A stretch of 64,000 nucleotides of DNA. Source: Streptomyces sp. NBC_00335. Lineage in GTDB: Bacteria; Actinomycetota; Actinomycetes; Streptomycetales; Streptomycetaceae. Location of the stretch: NCBI RefSeq assembly GCF_036127095.1, contig NZ_CP108006.1, positions 7,493,501 to 7,557,500 on the forward strand, read 5' to 3'. The first letter of the stretch is position 1. The number at the start of each line of letters is the position of its first letter. Below the pieces are notes generated by a model. The model was not told the DNA's origin. It saw only the letters and a program-made list of their open reading frames with translations, and did not search any database. Below are positions 15,566 to 24,393 of this stretch, one piece after another. Position numbers and translations under genes: made by a program.

Positions 15566-16605
15566 CAGGAGTCCTTCCCGTACGTGCGCGCGGGGGTGGT
15601 GGAGGGCGGCAGGTTCCCGTTGAAGCGGGTGTCCACGAAGTCCTTGAAGACGACCTTGCCCGGGATCAGCTTCAGCTCGGTGAAGGTGTCGGCGATCTTC
15701 TGCTCGGAGGCCACCGCCGCATCGTCCACGGCCACCGGGACCCGGGTGCCGTTGCTGCGCTTCACGGCGTCGAAGGCCACCTCGTACGGCAGCCCGGTCT
15801 CCTTCGACCAGACCTTGGCCCACTCCTCCGGGTGCTTGAACACCCACTCCTGGGCGCGCTGGAGGCGCAGCAGGTAGTCCCCGATGGCCTTGCTCTTGCC
15901 CTCGTCCGCCAGCGCGCCGGGCGCCGCCACCTGGAAGCCGAGCCCGTTGACGACCCCCTCGCCGGTGGTCAGCACGCGGGCGCCGGAGCGCAGCACCTGG
16001 GAGGTGTACGGGTCCCAGACCGCCCAGGCGTCGACCTTGCCGCTGTTGAAGGCGGCCAGTGCGTCGGCCGGCTGGAGCAGGCTGATCTGCACGTCGGCCG
16101 GGGTCAGGCCGGCCTGCTGGAGGCTCGCGATGAGCTGGAAGTGCGCCGAACTGCCCTGCGCCACCGCGATCTTCTTGCCGCGCAGCTCGGCGGGGGACTG
16201 GAGGGCGGAGCCCTTGGGCACGAGGATCGCCTCGCCGCTGGAGGAGCCGTGGGTGGCCGCGACCACCGTGATCTTCGACTTCGCCGCGGCGGCGAAGACG
16301 GGCGGGGTGTTGCCGACGCCGCCGATGTCGACGGCCTTGGCGTTGACGGCCTCCAGCAGCGGCGGACCCGAGGTGAAGGTGGACCACTTGATCGCGTAGT
16401 CCAGCTCGTCCAGTTCACCGGCGGCCCGCAGCAGCGACTCGTAACCGCCCTTCTGGTCACCCACGCTGAGGGTGACCTTGGCGCCGCTCTTGGCGCCGTC
16501 CTTCGAGCCGGAGCCGGTGTCCGCGGCCGAACTTCCACCGCAGGCGGTCAGGACCAGCGACAGCGGAATCAGCGTGGCGAGCAGGGGCAGGGTGTGACGT
16601 CTCAT
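15565..16605 (-). CDS. ssuA: Aliphatic sulfonate ABC transporter substrate-binding lipoprotein
   Basis: 346 residues. The N-terminus is a lipoprotein signal with lipobox LTAC before GGSSA. The rest is an NMT1/SsuA-like periplasmic-binding fold (GDQKGGYESLLRAAGELD, VDIGGVGNTPPVFAAAAK, AVAQGSSAHFQLI, DAWAVWDPYTS). It captures sulfonates outside the membrane for SsuC/SsuB. A 64-bp gap separates it from ssuB upstream. Confidence 0.92.
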   Translation of the reverse strand: MRRHTLPLLATLIPLSLVLTACGGSSAADTGSGSKDGAKSGAKVTLSVGDQKGGYESLLRAAGELDELDYAIKWSTFTSGPPLLEAVNAKAVDIGGVGNTPPVFAAAAKSKITVVAATHGSSSGEAILVPKGSALQSPAELRGKKIAVAQGSSAHFQLIASLQQAGLTPADVQISLLQPADALAAFNSGKVDAWAVWDPYTSQVLRSGARVLTTGEGVVNGLGFQVAAPGALADEGKSKAIGDYLLRLQRAQEWVFKHPEEWAKVWSKETGLPYEVAFDAVKRSNGTRVPVAVDDAAVASEQKIADTFTELKLIPGKVVFKDFVDTRFNGNLPPSTTPARTYGKDS

Positions 16606-16669
16606 GTCGCTTCTCTTCGCTCTCTCGTACGGGAACCAGGGCAGGGGACGTGGAGGGGCCGGTCGGAGC

Positions 16670-17428
16670 TCAGCCGACGCCGAGCTCGGCCAGCAGCCGG
16701 GCGCGCAACGCGGCGAAACCGGGGTCGCCGACCGAGCGCGGCCGCTCCAGCGCCACCTCGGTGTCGTGGGCGATGCGGCCCTCGTCCATCACGAGCACGC
16801 GGTCGGCCAGCAGCACCGCCTCGTCGACGTCGTGCGTGACCAGCAGCACCGCGCAGCCGCGCCGCTGCCACAACTCGGCCACCAGCCGCTGGGCGTTGAT
16901 CCGGGTCAGCGCGTCGAGCGCGCCGAACGGCTCGTCCAGCAGCAGCAGATCGGGCTCGCGGACCAGGGCGCGGGCCAGGGAAGCCCGCTGCGCCTCGCCG
17001 CCGGACAGGGTCTTCGGCCAGGCGTCGGTGCGGTGTTCCAGCCCGACCTCGGCCAGCGCCCGCTCCGCGCGGTCGCGTTCGGGGCGCCCGGGCAGGCCGA
17101 GCAGCACATTGCGCCAGACCCGCTTCCAGGGCATCAGCCGGGGCGCCTGGAAGGCCACCGCCCGGCGCTCGGGCACCAGGACCTCGCCCTCGATCTCCCG
17201 GTCCAGACCGGCGAGCACCCGCAGCAGGGTGGACTTCCCGCAGCCGCTGCGGCCGAGGAGCACCGTGAACTGACCTGCGCGCAAGGTCAGATCGAGTCCG
17301 TCGATGACGGGCCGGCCGTCGAAGGCCCGGGTCAGCCCCCGGACCCGTACGGCGGTATCGGCCGGATCCGCCGCGACGGTGGTGGCGGTGGCGGTGGCGG
17401 TCACTGGCCGGTGAAGGTCGGTCGCCAT
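16670..17428 (-). CDS. ssuB: Aliphatic sulfonate ABC transporter ATPase
   Basis: 252 residues. Walker A is GRSGCGKST, the signature is LSGGEAQRASLARAL, Walker B is LLLLDEPFGALD and the switch is VTHDVDEAV, all intact. The segment RAVAFQAPRLMPWKRV is characteristic of SsuB/TauB-type importers. The ATG lies 28 bp inside the end of ssuC, so the reading frames overlap and are probably coupled. Confidence 0.93.
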   Translation of the reverse strand: MATDLHRPVTATATATTVAADPADTAVRVRGLTRAFDGRPVIDGLDLTLRAGQFTVLLGRSGCGKSTLLRVLAGLDREIEGEVLVPERRAVAFQAPRLMPWKRVWRNVLLGLPGRPERDRAERALAEVGLEHRTDAWPKTLSGGEAQRASLARALVREPDLLLLDEPFGALDALTRINAQRLVAELWQRRGCAVLLVTHDVDEAVLLADRVLVMDEGRIAHDTEVALERPRSVGDPGFAALRARLLAELGVG

Positions 17429-18276
17429 TGCAGCAGCAGCCTTTCGAGAGCGCGGACGATGAGGTCGGCGGTGAGGCCGAGGAAGGCGTAGACCACGAGG
17501 CAGACGACGATGACGTCGGTGCGGAAGAACTCGCGGGCCTGGTTCATCAGGAAGCCGATACCGGCGTCGGCGTTGATGGACTCCCCGAACACCAGGGCCA
17601 GCCAGCCGGTGGCCAGCGAGTACCGCAGCCCGGTCATGAAGCCGGGCAGCGCGCCCGGCAGCACCACGTGCCGTACCAGGCCCCAGCGGCCCAGCCCCAA
17701 GGCCCCGCCCGCTTCGATGAGTTGCTCATCGACCCCGCGGATTCCCGCGTACACGTTCAGGTACAGGTGGAAGGCCGTGCCGAGGGCGATGAGGGCAACC
17801 TTCGGCGCCTCGCCGATGCCCATCCAGATGATGAACAGCGGGATGAGACCCACCCAGGGCACCGTGCGCAGCATCTGCACGCTGGCGTCGATCAGGTCCT
17901 CGCCCAGCCGGGAGAGCCCCGAGAGCAGCGCCAGTACCGTCCCGACCGTCCCGCCCAGGACGAGACCGATCGCCACGCGCTGGAGCGACACCCCCATCGC
18001 GGCGGGCAGGGTGCCGTCCCCGATCAGGCCGGCCGCGGCGCTCGCGATGGTCGAGGGCGGAGCGAGCGTGTCGGCGGGCAACCAGCCCAATCTGCTGGCC
18101 AGTTGCCAGGCGGCGAGCAGCAGGAGCGGGCCGATGGTGCGCCGCGCCCAGCGGGGCGGGGAGCGTCGTTTCGCCGAGGCGGGTACGACCGGTACGAGCG
18201 CGGGGGCGACGCCGGCCGAGTGCGCGGATGGCGTTTTGGGGGATATATCCGGCCGCGCATGGCTGGTGAGGGTCAT
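17401..18276 (-). CDS. ssuC: Aliphatic sulfonate ABC transporter permease
   Basis: 291 residues. The start is fixed by GGAG seven bases before the ATG; the frame stays open upstream through the 16-bp repeats, but that part is not coding. Six or so membrane helices and the EAA-type cytoplasmic loop (EAGGALGLGRWGLVRHVVLPGALPG) are present. It is the first structural gene of the operon, about 345 bases downstream of a Cys-rich leader peptide. Confidence 0.92.
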   Translation of the reverse strand: MTLTSHARPDISPKTPSAHSAGVAPALVPVVPASAKRRSPPRWARRTIGPLLLLAAWQLASRLGWLPADTLAPPSTIASAAAGLIGDGTLPAAMGVSLQRVAIGLVLGGTVGTVLALLSGLSRLGEDLIDASVQMLRTVPWVGLIPLFIIWMGIGEAPKVALIALGTAFHLYLNVYAGIRGVDEQLIEAGGALGLGRWGLVRHVVLPGALPGFMTGLRYSLATGWLALVFGESINADAGIGFLMNQAREFFRTDVIVVCLVVYAFLGLTADLIVRALERLLLQWRPTFTGQ

Positions 18277-18399
18277 GGGTGCTCCACGGAAGGGGAGGGG
18301 GAGGGGAGGAGGGGGAGGGCGAGGCAGGGGGGAAGCGCACACCCGTCGACCCCCGCGCCCGTACGGAGGCGGAGTCCAGGAGTCGCGGAGCTCGGATAA

Positions 18400-18511
18400 C
18401 CGGAGCCGCGGAAGGCCGGAACCACGGAGGACCGGAGCCGCGGAGGACCGGAGCCGCGGAGGACCGGAACCACGGAGGACCGGAACCACGGAGGACCGGA
18501 ACCACGGAGGA
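18400..18511. repeat. Seven tandem copies of a 16-bp repeat in the ssu leader
   Basis: Units start every 16 bases from 18400. There are two alternating types, CCGGAGCCGCGGAGGA and CCGGAACCACGGAGGA; the first unit ends AAGG. A partial eighth copy (CCGGGG) follows. Sixteen is not a multiple of three, so the array is not protein-coding. It lies in the 5' leader of ssuC between the leader-peptide stop and the permease start. Confidence 0.9.
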
Positions 18512-18620
18512 CCGGGGCTCAGGGGGATCGGCGGCTCAGGAGATCAGCGTCTCGGCAGACCAGGGGCTCAGGGCGCGCGAAAGGGGAGCGCGGAGCGCTC
18601 CTGCCACAGGTGAAAGGGCG

Positions 18621-18704
18621 TCAGCAGCCGCGGCAACACGCGGCGGAGGCCACCCGCAGCAGGTCGATGTGACCGCGCGTGGTGAGCATGACTGAACGCA
18701 ACAT
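18621..18704 (-). CDS. Cys-rich leader peptide of the sulfonate operon
   Basis: A 27-residue reading frame ending HIDLLRVASAACCRGC. It matches the actinobacterial putative leader peptides found upstream of sulfur-assimilation genes (an R-H-[IV]-D-L-x-R-[VL]-A-S-A core, then cysteines). There is no Shine-Dalgarno. The ATG at 18704 sits 7 bases after a good -10 box, so the message is probably leaderless. Tandem cysteine codons near the end suggest that ribosome stalling at low cysteine signals to the downstream ssu genes. An alternative ATG at 18689 would give 22 residues with the same core. Confidence 0.8.
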   Translation of the reverse strand: MLRSVMLTTRGHIDLLRVASAACCRGC

Positions 18705-18711
18705 GCGGCGA

Positions 18712-18740
18712 AACTTAGCCATTCGCCCGCCACGGGTCAA
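18712..18740 (-). promoter_or_regulatory. Housekeeping-type promoter of the ssu operon
   Basis: On the minus strand TTGACC (18740-18735), a 17-base spacer and TAAGTT (18717-18712) make a near-consensus sigma-70/HrdB promoter. Transcription should start at about 18704, the A of the leader-peptide ATG. Confidence 0.8.
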
Positions 18741-18790
18741 TGGCGTCTCGCCCCCTGGGATGTCGATCTCTCCCGTCGGGACGCGATCCG

Positions 18791-20152
18791 TCAGGAGCGG
18801 TGCGCGCGGAGCGTTGCCAGGACCGGGTCCCTGGGTTGGAGGGTGAGTCCCGGGAGGACCCTCGCCCGGGTCGGACCGCTGTCCAGGTGGAAGCGCTGGG
18901 CCACGACGGCCAGCACGAGGGCCGCCTCGACCAGGGCGAAGCGGGCGCCCAGGCAGGCGCGCGGGCCGCCGCCGAAGGGGAACCAGGCGTGTTCCGGGAT
19001 CTGGTGAGCGGCGTCCGCATCCCACCGCTCGGGGCGGAAGGCCTCCGGCTCCGGGAACCAGCGCTCGTCCCGGTGCATCGACCACGGGCTGGTCCACACC
19101 GACAGGCCGGCCGGGACCGGACGCCCGCCGAGGGTGGCGCCCTCCCGCGCCACCGCGGAGATCAGCCAGATCGGCGGATAGATCCGCAGCGCTTCCTTGA
19201 CCACCTGCTGGGTCCAGGGCAGCCGCGCGTAGTCCTCGTACGCGGGCAGCCGGCCGCCGAGCACCCGGTCCAGCTCCTCCGTCAGTCGTGCGCGGGCCTC
19301 CGGCGCCCCCGAGAGCAGCTGCCAGGCCCAGGTCAGGGTGGTGGACGTGGTCTCGTGGCCGCCGATGTACAGGGTGATCGACTCGTCCCGCAGCTCCGTG
19401 CGCGACAACGGCCCGCCGTCCTCGTCGCGGGCCGCGAGGAGCCTGCTGAGCAGGTCGTCCCGCTCCTCGCCGGCCGCCGAGGCCGCCTCGTGCTCCCGGA
19501 TGACGTGCTCGATCTCGCGGTCGAGTACGTCCACGGCCGCCCGCATCCGGCGCCGGCCCGGAGTCTGCACCCACGGCGGCAGGAACATGGTCACGCCCCG
19601 GAACTCGGCGCCGAGTTCGCGCTGCGCCGTGGCCATGGCGGCGCTGATGGGCGCCTCCCGGCCGGCGGCGTCGCTTCCGAACAGGGTGCGCACCGCGATC
19701 CGTTGGGTGAGGCCGGCCATCTCCCGGTGCACGTCGATCCGCGCGCCGTCGCTCCAGCCGGAGACCAGTGCGTCGGCGCACTCCACCATCGTGCCGGCGT
19801 ACGCGCGGACTTGGCGCGGCCGCACCGAGGGCTGGACCAGCGCCCGCTTGCGCCGCCAGTCCTCGCCGGTGGCCACGACCACCCCGTTGCCGAGCAACTG
19901 GCGGAAGGCCCAGCCCAGTTCGGTCGGGCTGAAGGTGGACTCCACGGCGCCGAGCAGCTCACCGGCGTGTTCCGGCCGCGAGACCAGGACGTTGCGCTGC
20001 GGGCCGAGCGCCCAGGGCACCCAGTCCCCGTACTCGTCGCGCAGCGACTCGAAGAAGGCCAGCGGATCGCGGGCGAAGGCGGGGAGGTTCCCCAGCAGGG
20101 GCCAGCGGCGCGGTCCGCGCTCGGAGCCCGTGGGCAGCAGGGTGGCGGTCAC
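18791..20152 (-). CDS. Cytochrome P450
   Basis: 453 residues. It shows the I-helix oxygen-activation motif GGHETTST, the ExxR motif in KEALRIYPP, the PERF-like FRPERWDA and the heme loop FPFGGGPRACLG with the cysteine thiolate ligand. Length and loop sequence fit soluble bacterial P450s of the pentalenene-oxygenase-like type, which use separate ferredoxin partners; none is encoded nearby. The start is a GTG without a clear Shine-Dalgarno. The gene stands alone, so no pathway can be assigned. Confidence 0.92.
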   Translation of the reverse strand: MTATLLPTGSERGPRRWPLLGNLPAFARDPLAFFESLRDEYGDWVPWALGPQRNVLVSRPEHAGELLGAVESTFSPTELGWAFRQLLGNGVVVATGEDWRRKRALVQPSVRPRQVRAYAGTMVECADALVSGWSDGARIDVHREMAGLTQRIAVRTLFGSDAAGREAPISAAMATAQRELGAEFRGVTMFLPPWVQTPGRRRMRAAVDVLDREIEHVIREHEAASAAGEERDDLLSRLLAARDEDGGPLSRTELRDESITLYIGGHETTSTTLTWAWQLLSGAPEARARLTEELDRVLGGRLPAYEDYARLPWTQQVVKEALRIYPPIWLISAVAREGATLGGRPVPAGLSVWTSPWSMHRDERWFPEPEAFRPERWDADAAHQIPEHAWFPFGGGPRACLGARFALVEAALVLAVVAQRFHLDSGPTRARVLPGLTLQPRDPVLATLRAHRS

Positions 20153-20246
20153 CCCGGCATGGTGACAGCGCCGCCCCCAGGACGCCAGAGCATCCGGGAA
20201 CCCCGGGCCGCCGGAGGAAGCGCCGGGGCCGGGGCGCCCGGTCGGC

Positions 20247-20924
20247 TCAGGCCGCCCGCGCCGCGGTGAGCCAGGTGTAGGCGCTCTCCGCGCTGAACTC
20301 CGTCTGCCCGGAGGGGAAGAGGAGCGCGGCCGCCGCGAAGGCCGGGTCGTCCGCGGTGGCCGCCACGTACGGGACCGCCACGCACCGCATGCCCGCGGCC
20401 TGCGCGGCCAGGGCGCCCGGCGCCGCGTCCTCGACGACCACGCAGTCGGCAGGCTCCGCGCCCAGCCGGCGCGCCGCCTCCAGGAACACGTCGGGGGCGG
20501 GCTTGCCCTGCGCGACCTCCTCGGCGGAGACCACCGTGCTCAGCAGCGTGTCCAGCCCGGTGCCCGCCAGGACCGCGTCGATCGCCTCGCGCGAGGAACC
20601 GGAGGCCACCGCCATCGGGACGCCCTCGGAGTGCAGCCGCCGCACGAAGGCGCGCATCTCGGGATAGGCCTCGGTGTGGGTCCGGGCGAGCTCCAGGTAG
20701 GCGGCGTTCTGCTCGGCGAGCAGCTGCTCCACCGGGGCCGGGATCCCGTACTCGTCCCGGAGGATCTCCAGGGTTTCCAGGGTGCCGATGCCGATGTACC
20801 GGGAGTGCTGCTCCCAGGTGAAATCGGGGACCCCGTGGCGCTCCAGCGTGCGCCGCCCGGACTCGTAGTAGTTCGGCTCGCTGTCCACGAGGGTGCCGTC
20901 GAGATCGAATATGACGGAGATCAT
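20247..20924 (-). CDS. HAD-superfamily hydrolase, beta-phosphoglucomutase-like
   Basis: 225 residues. The HAD motifs are in order: I DLDGTLVDSE (nucleophile and acid/base aspartates), II near VASGSS, III the lysine of GKPAPD, and IV VVVEDAAPG. The alpha-helical cap after motif I places it with phosphatases and phosphoglucomutases of subfamily IA. The frame extends upstream, but the ATG at 20924 with AGGACGGG before it fits the family N-terminus. The substrate is not evident. Confidence 0.88.
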   Translation of the reverse strand: MISVIFDLDGTLVDSEPNYYESGRRTLERHGVPDFTWEQHSRYIGIGTLETLEILRDEYGIPAPVEQLLAEQNAAYLELARTHTEAYPEMRAFVRRLHSEGVPMAVASGSSREAIDAVLAGTGLDTLLSTVVSAEEVAQGKPAPDVFLEAARRLGAEPADCVVVEDAAPGALAAQAAGMRCVAVPYVAATADDPAFAAAALLFPSGQTEFSAESAYTWLTAARAA

Positions 20925-20976
20925 CCGTAGTGCCCGTCCTGCCGGTGCCTGTCCTGTACCTGTCCCGACCATCTTG

Positions 20977-21456
20977 TCAGGGTTTGCGCGCTGCTCGTCC
21001 CACGGACTCGACGAGGGGGAGGAGCCGGTGCGGCACCCGCTCGCGCAGCGCGACCTCGGTCCGGGTGCGCACCACACCGGGCAGCCGGATCAGCCGCTGG
21101 ATGACGTCTTCCAGATGTGCGTTGTCCCGCGCGGCCACCCGGGTCAGCAGGTCCCCGCCGCCGGTGATCGAGAAGGCCTCGATGATCTCCGGTACGGAGG
21201 CCAGCGCGTCGCCGACCTCGTCCAGGTGCCCCTGGGTGACCTCGATGTGCACGAAGGCCAGGACGGGATGACCGAGCGCTGCGGGGGAGAGCGCCGGCCC
21301 GGTCCCGGTGATCACCCCGGTGCGCTCCAGCCGGTCGAGCCGTGCCTGGAGGGTGCCGCGCGCGACGCCGAGGATCCGGGCGTACTCCCGGACGCTGGTG
21401 CGCGGCTGCTCGATCAGCAGGCGCAGGATCCGTGTGTCGAGCTCGTCCACCGCCAT
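20977..21456 (-). CDS. Lrp/AsnC-family transcriptional regulator
   Basis: 159 residues: an N-terminal helix-turn-helix (LDTRILRLLIEQPRTSVREYARILGVARGTLQARLDRLERTG) and a C-terminal RAM ligand-binding domain (VLAFVHIEV, FSITGGGDLLTRV, VIQRLIRLPGV). Lrp proteins sense amino acids or related metabolites and often regulate neighbours. TACAGT lies six bases before the ATG with no Shine-Dalgarno, so the transcript may be leaderless. It is downstream of the lipid operon on the same strand. Confidence 0.9.
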   Translation of the reverse strand: MAVDELDTRILRLLIEQPRTSVREYARILGVARGTLQARLDRLERTGVITGTGPALSPAALGHPVLAFVHIEVTQGHLDEVGDALASVPEIIEAFSITGGGDLLTRVAARDNAHLEDVIQRLIRLPGVVRTRTEVALRERVPHRLLPLVESVGRAARKP

Positions 21457-21500
21457 GCCGCGACTGTACCAACGCGTCCCCGATATCAGTACGTACCCGA

Positions 21501-22310
21501 TCAAACCCCCCGTGACCCGCGGCGGCTCGGGCCGGGACGCCGGGGCGGCCGGGGCAGGAAACCGCTGGTGCGGGCCCGGTACGCGGCGTAGCCCGGGCGG
21601 TCCGCCATGTGCCGCTCCAGCAGCCGCTTCCCGCTGCCGCCGATCAGCAGGTACGACATCACGAGCGGGGAGACCACCGACACCGCCACCGCTCCGCCCG
21701 AGGTCCAGGCGGTCAGCGACAGCCCCCACCACACGCAGAAGTCGCCGAAGTAGTTCGGGTGCCGGGTCCAGGACCACAGGCCCCGGTCCATGATCCGCCC
21801 ACGGTTCGCGGGATCGGCCTTGAAGCGGGCCAGCTGGTGGTCGCCGACCGCCTCGAAGAGCAGCCCGCACAGCCACAGCGCGGCGCCCGCCACCGCCAGG
21901 GCCCCGGGGCGCCCGGTCGCGTACGCCGCCGCCTGCACGGGCAGCGAGATCAGCCAGACCAGGGACGCCTGGAGCAGGTAGACCATGCGCAGCGCGTACA
22001 GGTTCCGGTTGCCCGGGGCCTTGGCGAGCATCCGCTCGTAGCGCGGGTCCTCGCCGTGCCCCCGGCCCCGCCACGCGATGTGCCCGGCCAGCCGCAGGCC
22101 CCACACCACCGCCAGGACCGCCGGCAGCGCATGACGGCCGCCCGACAGCGCGCAGGTGGCCACCGCGACGGCGACGAAGCCCAGGCCCCAGGCCACGTCC
22201 ACCACGCGGTGCATGCGCAGCCGGACCCCGACGGCGAAGGCGGCCAGCATGACGGCGAGGGCCGCCCCCGCCGAGACCGCCAGGTTGAGTCCGAAGCCGC
22301 CCCAGTTCAC
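21501..22310 (-). CDS. DUF1295 membrane protein, steroid 5-alpha-reductase-like
   Basis: 269 residues with about seven hydrophobic segments. The C-terminal part carries the NADPH/sterol-reductase-like signature (GLWSWTRHPNYFGDFCVWWG, then GYAAYRARTSGFLP). The GTG start overlaps the TGA of the preceding lipid methyltransferase gene (GTGA), so it is the last gene of a four-gene operon. DUF1295 proteins recur with cyclopropane-synthase-like enzymes and probably reduce or otherwise modify a lipid chain. Confidence 0.88.
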   Translation of the reverse strand: MNWGGFGLNLAVSAGAALAVMLAAFAVGVRLRMHRVVDVAWGLGFVAVAVATCALSGGRHALPAVLAVVWGLRLAGHIAWRGRGHGEDPRYERMLAKAPGNRNLYALRMVYLLQASLVWLISLPVQAAAYATGRPGALAVAGAALWLCGLLFEAVGDHQLARFKADPANRGRIMDRGLWSWTRHPNYFGDFCVWWGLSLTAWTSGGAVAVSVVSPLVMSYLLIGGSGKRLLERHMADRPGYAAYRARTSGFLPRPPRRPGPSRRGSRGV

Positions 22311-23560
22311 CGGGAACCACCGCCCGCCGCGAGCCCCTCCGGGGCCGCGCGCGTCAGCAGGAACTGGTGCACGTCCAGGTAGCCCGAGGCGAAACCGGCC
22401 TCGCAGTACGCCAGGTAGAAGGTCCACATCCGCCGGAACGTCGCGTCGAAGCCCAGCTCCGCCACCCGGTCGGCCCGTTCGGCGAAGCGCTCCCGCCACA
22501 GCCGCAGCGTCTGCGCGTAGTGCGCTCCGTAGGCCTCGGCGCGGGTCACGCGCAGCCCGGTGTGCGAGCGCGCCGTCTCCTCCACCACCCGCACGGACGG
22601 CAGCATCCCGCCGGGGAAGATGTACTTGTGGATCCAGGTGTACGTGTCCCTGGTGGCGAGCATCCGCTCGTGCGGCATGGTGATCGCCTGGAGCGCGACC
22701 CGCCCGCCGGGCGCCAGCAGCCGGTCCAGCGTGGCGAAGTACACCGGCCAGTACTCGGCTCCGACCGCCTCGATCATCTCGACGCTCACGATGGCGTCGT
22801 AGCTCCCCTCGGCCTCCCGATAGTCGCACAGCCGCACCTCGACGCGGTCGGACAGTCCCGCGGCCGCGATCCGGCGCAGGGCCAGCTCCCGCTGCTCCCG
22901 CGACAGGGTCAGGGTGACCACGTGGGCACCGCGCCGGGCCGCCCGGACGGCCAGCTCGCCCCAGCCCGTGCCGATCTCCAGCAGCCGCGTGCCGGGACCG
23001 GCCTCCACCAGGTCCAGCAGCATGTCGATCTTGCGGTGCTGGGCGTCCGCGAGCTCCTCCCGGCCGGCGGGCAGGGCGCGGAACACCGCTGAGGAGTAGG
23101 TCATCGTCGGGTCGAGGAACTCGGCGAAGAGCTCGTTCGACAGGTCGTAGTGGCGCTGGATGTTCGTCCGCGAACCGTCCGGGGTGTTGCGGTCCGAGGC
23201 CGGGTGCCGGGAGGCCCACAGGCCGCGCAGCCGCTGGAGCGGAGCGGGGACCAGCCCGGTCACGTGCCCGGCCAGCACGGTCAGGACGGCGACCGGGTCG
23301 CGCGCGTCCCACTCCCCGGCCAGGTACGACTCGCCGAAGCCGATCAGCCCCTCGGCCGCGATCCGGCGCTCGAAGGCGTCCGGGTCGTACACCGCCATCG
23401 CGGGGCCGCCCCGCCCCAAGGTCCCGTCGGGGCCCATCCGGACCTGGAGCGGCAGCCGGTCCAGGGCCCGGCGGATCAGCAGCCGCCCGACGGCCGCCCG
23501 GGCCCGGGAACAGGGCGGCACGGCCGGGGCGGTGGCGGTGGTGGTGGTCGACGTGCTCAC
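22307..23560 (-). CDS. Cyclopropane-fatty-acyl-phospholipid synthase family methyltransferase
   Basis: 417 residues from the GTG at 23560, which follows a strong AGGAGGG and overlaps the stop of the DUF1365 gene. The family core is clear: IQRHYDLSNELFAEFLD, the SAM-binding LLEIGTGWGELAV, VEMIEAVG and YIFPGGMLPS. It transfers a methyl or methylene group from SAM to an unsaturated acyl chain of a membrane phospholipid. Operon context with an amine-oxidase-type flavoprotein and DUF1365 is shared with light- and singlet-oxygen-induced lipid operons of proteobacteria. Confidence 0.93.
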   Translation of the reverse strand: MSTSTTTTATAPAVPPCSRARAAVGRLLIRRALDRLPLQVRMGPDGTLGRGGPAMAVYDPDAFERRIAAEGLIGFGESYLAGEWDARDPVAVLTVLAGHVTGLVPAPLQRLRGLWASRHPASDRNTPDGSRTNIQRHYDLSNELFAEFLDPTMTYSSAVFRALPAGREELADAQHRKIDMLLDLVEAGPGTRLLEIGTGWGELAVRAARRGAHVVTLTLSREQRELALRRIAAAGLSDRVEVRLCDYREAEGSYDAIVSVEMIEAVGAEYWPVYFATLDRLLAPGGRVALQAITMPHERMLATRDTYTWIHKYIFPGGMLPSVRVVEETARSHTGLRVTRAEAYGAHYAQTLRLWRERFAERADRVAELGFDATFRRMWTFYLAYCEAGFASGYLDVHQFLLTRAAPEGLAAGGGSR

Positions 23561-24393
23561 TTCAGACCCTCCTGGGGTACGTGTCGGGGACGCGGCCGCA
23601 CGGGCAGCCCGCGCAGCCACAGCCGGATGCCGTGGAATCGGATGCCGACGCTGACGGCGGCGGTGGACCAGGGGCGGCGCACCGCGGCGCGCAGCAGTCC
23701 GCGGGCGCCGGCGGGGCGGCGCTCGCCCCGGACGGTCGCGGTCAGGCGGGCACCGTCCCCGCCGCCGGCCAGCCGGACGGTCAGGGAGAGGTGTTCGCCC
23801 GGCTCGGGCAATTGCATGCGGTAGGCGCCCTCCACCGCGAGGAAGGGGGAGACGTAGAACTCCTTGGGGACCGGGGCGACGTCGAGGTCACCGCGGGCCC
23901 CGCGGTCGCCCCGGGCGGTCTCCGGAGGGAGCAGGTAGCAGTGCCGTTCGCCGTACGTGTTGTGCACCTCGGCGACCACTTGGCGCAGGGAGCCGTCCGG
24001 GCCGTGACACCAGTACACGGTCAGCGGGTTGAAGACGTGGCCGAGCACCCGGGCGTGCGCCAGCATCGACACCCTCGATCCCGGCGGGAGTCCGGCGCCG
24101 CGCGCCGTGAGGAACGCGTCCAGTCCGGCCCGGATCGAGGGGGCGCCGCCGCCGAAGTGGTCACGCGCCTCGAACCGGGCGAGCGGCCGCAACGGCCGGG
24201 GCAGGCGCGGGAGCCGGTCGAGGTCCACCAGCCACAGGTACGTGCGGTGCCGCAGCCGGTAGTGGCTTCCGCCCGACCGGACGTGGCGGATGTCGGCCAG
24301 GTAGAGACAGGGCAGCGCCGGGCCGTGCCCAGGCGGGCCAGGGGCCGCCGAGCCTTGCTCGGTCGGGCGGGGCGCCGCCGGGCCGGGGCTCAC
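23557..24393 (-). CDS. DUF1365 protein
   Basis: 278 residues. The start is a GTG overlapping the TGA of the amine-oxidase gene (GTGA). The family hallmarks are YLADIRHVRSGGSHYRLRHRTYLWLVDLD, the LTYSLMNP-like VLGHVFNPLTVYWCH and VAEVHNTYGERHCYLLP. Its biochemical role is unestablished, but it is almost always encoded between a flavin amine oxidase and a cyclopropane-synthase-like enzyme, as here. The first 20 residues are a Pro/Gly-rich addition. Confidence 0.9.
   Translation of the reverse strand: MSPGPAAPRPTEQGSAAPGPPGHGPALPCLYLADIRHVRSGGSHYRLRHRTYLWLVDLDRLPRLPRPLRPLARFEARDHFGGGAPSIRAGLDAFLTARGAGLPPGSRVSMLAHARVLGHVFNPLTVYWCHGPDGSLRQVVAEVHNTYGERHCYLLPPETARGDRGARGDLDVAPVPKEFYVSPFLAVEGAYRMQLPEPGEHLSLTVRLAGGGDGARLTATVRGERRPAGARGLLRAAVRRPWSTAAVSVGIRFHGIRLWLRGLPVRPRPRHVPQEGLK

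Noticed and set aside
18400..18511. Possible CRISPR array
   Set aside because: Repeats are contiguous 16-mers without spacers and no cas genes are present.
18621..19781. 386-codon minus-strand frame that ends with the leader peptide
   Set aside because: It runs through the P450 gene in another frame. Only the last 27 codons have their own promoter and the conserved leader core.
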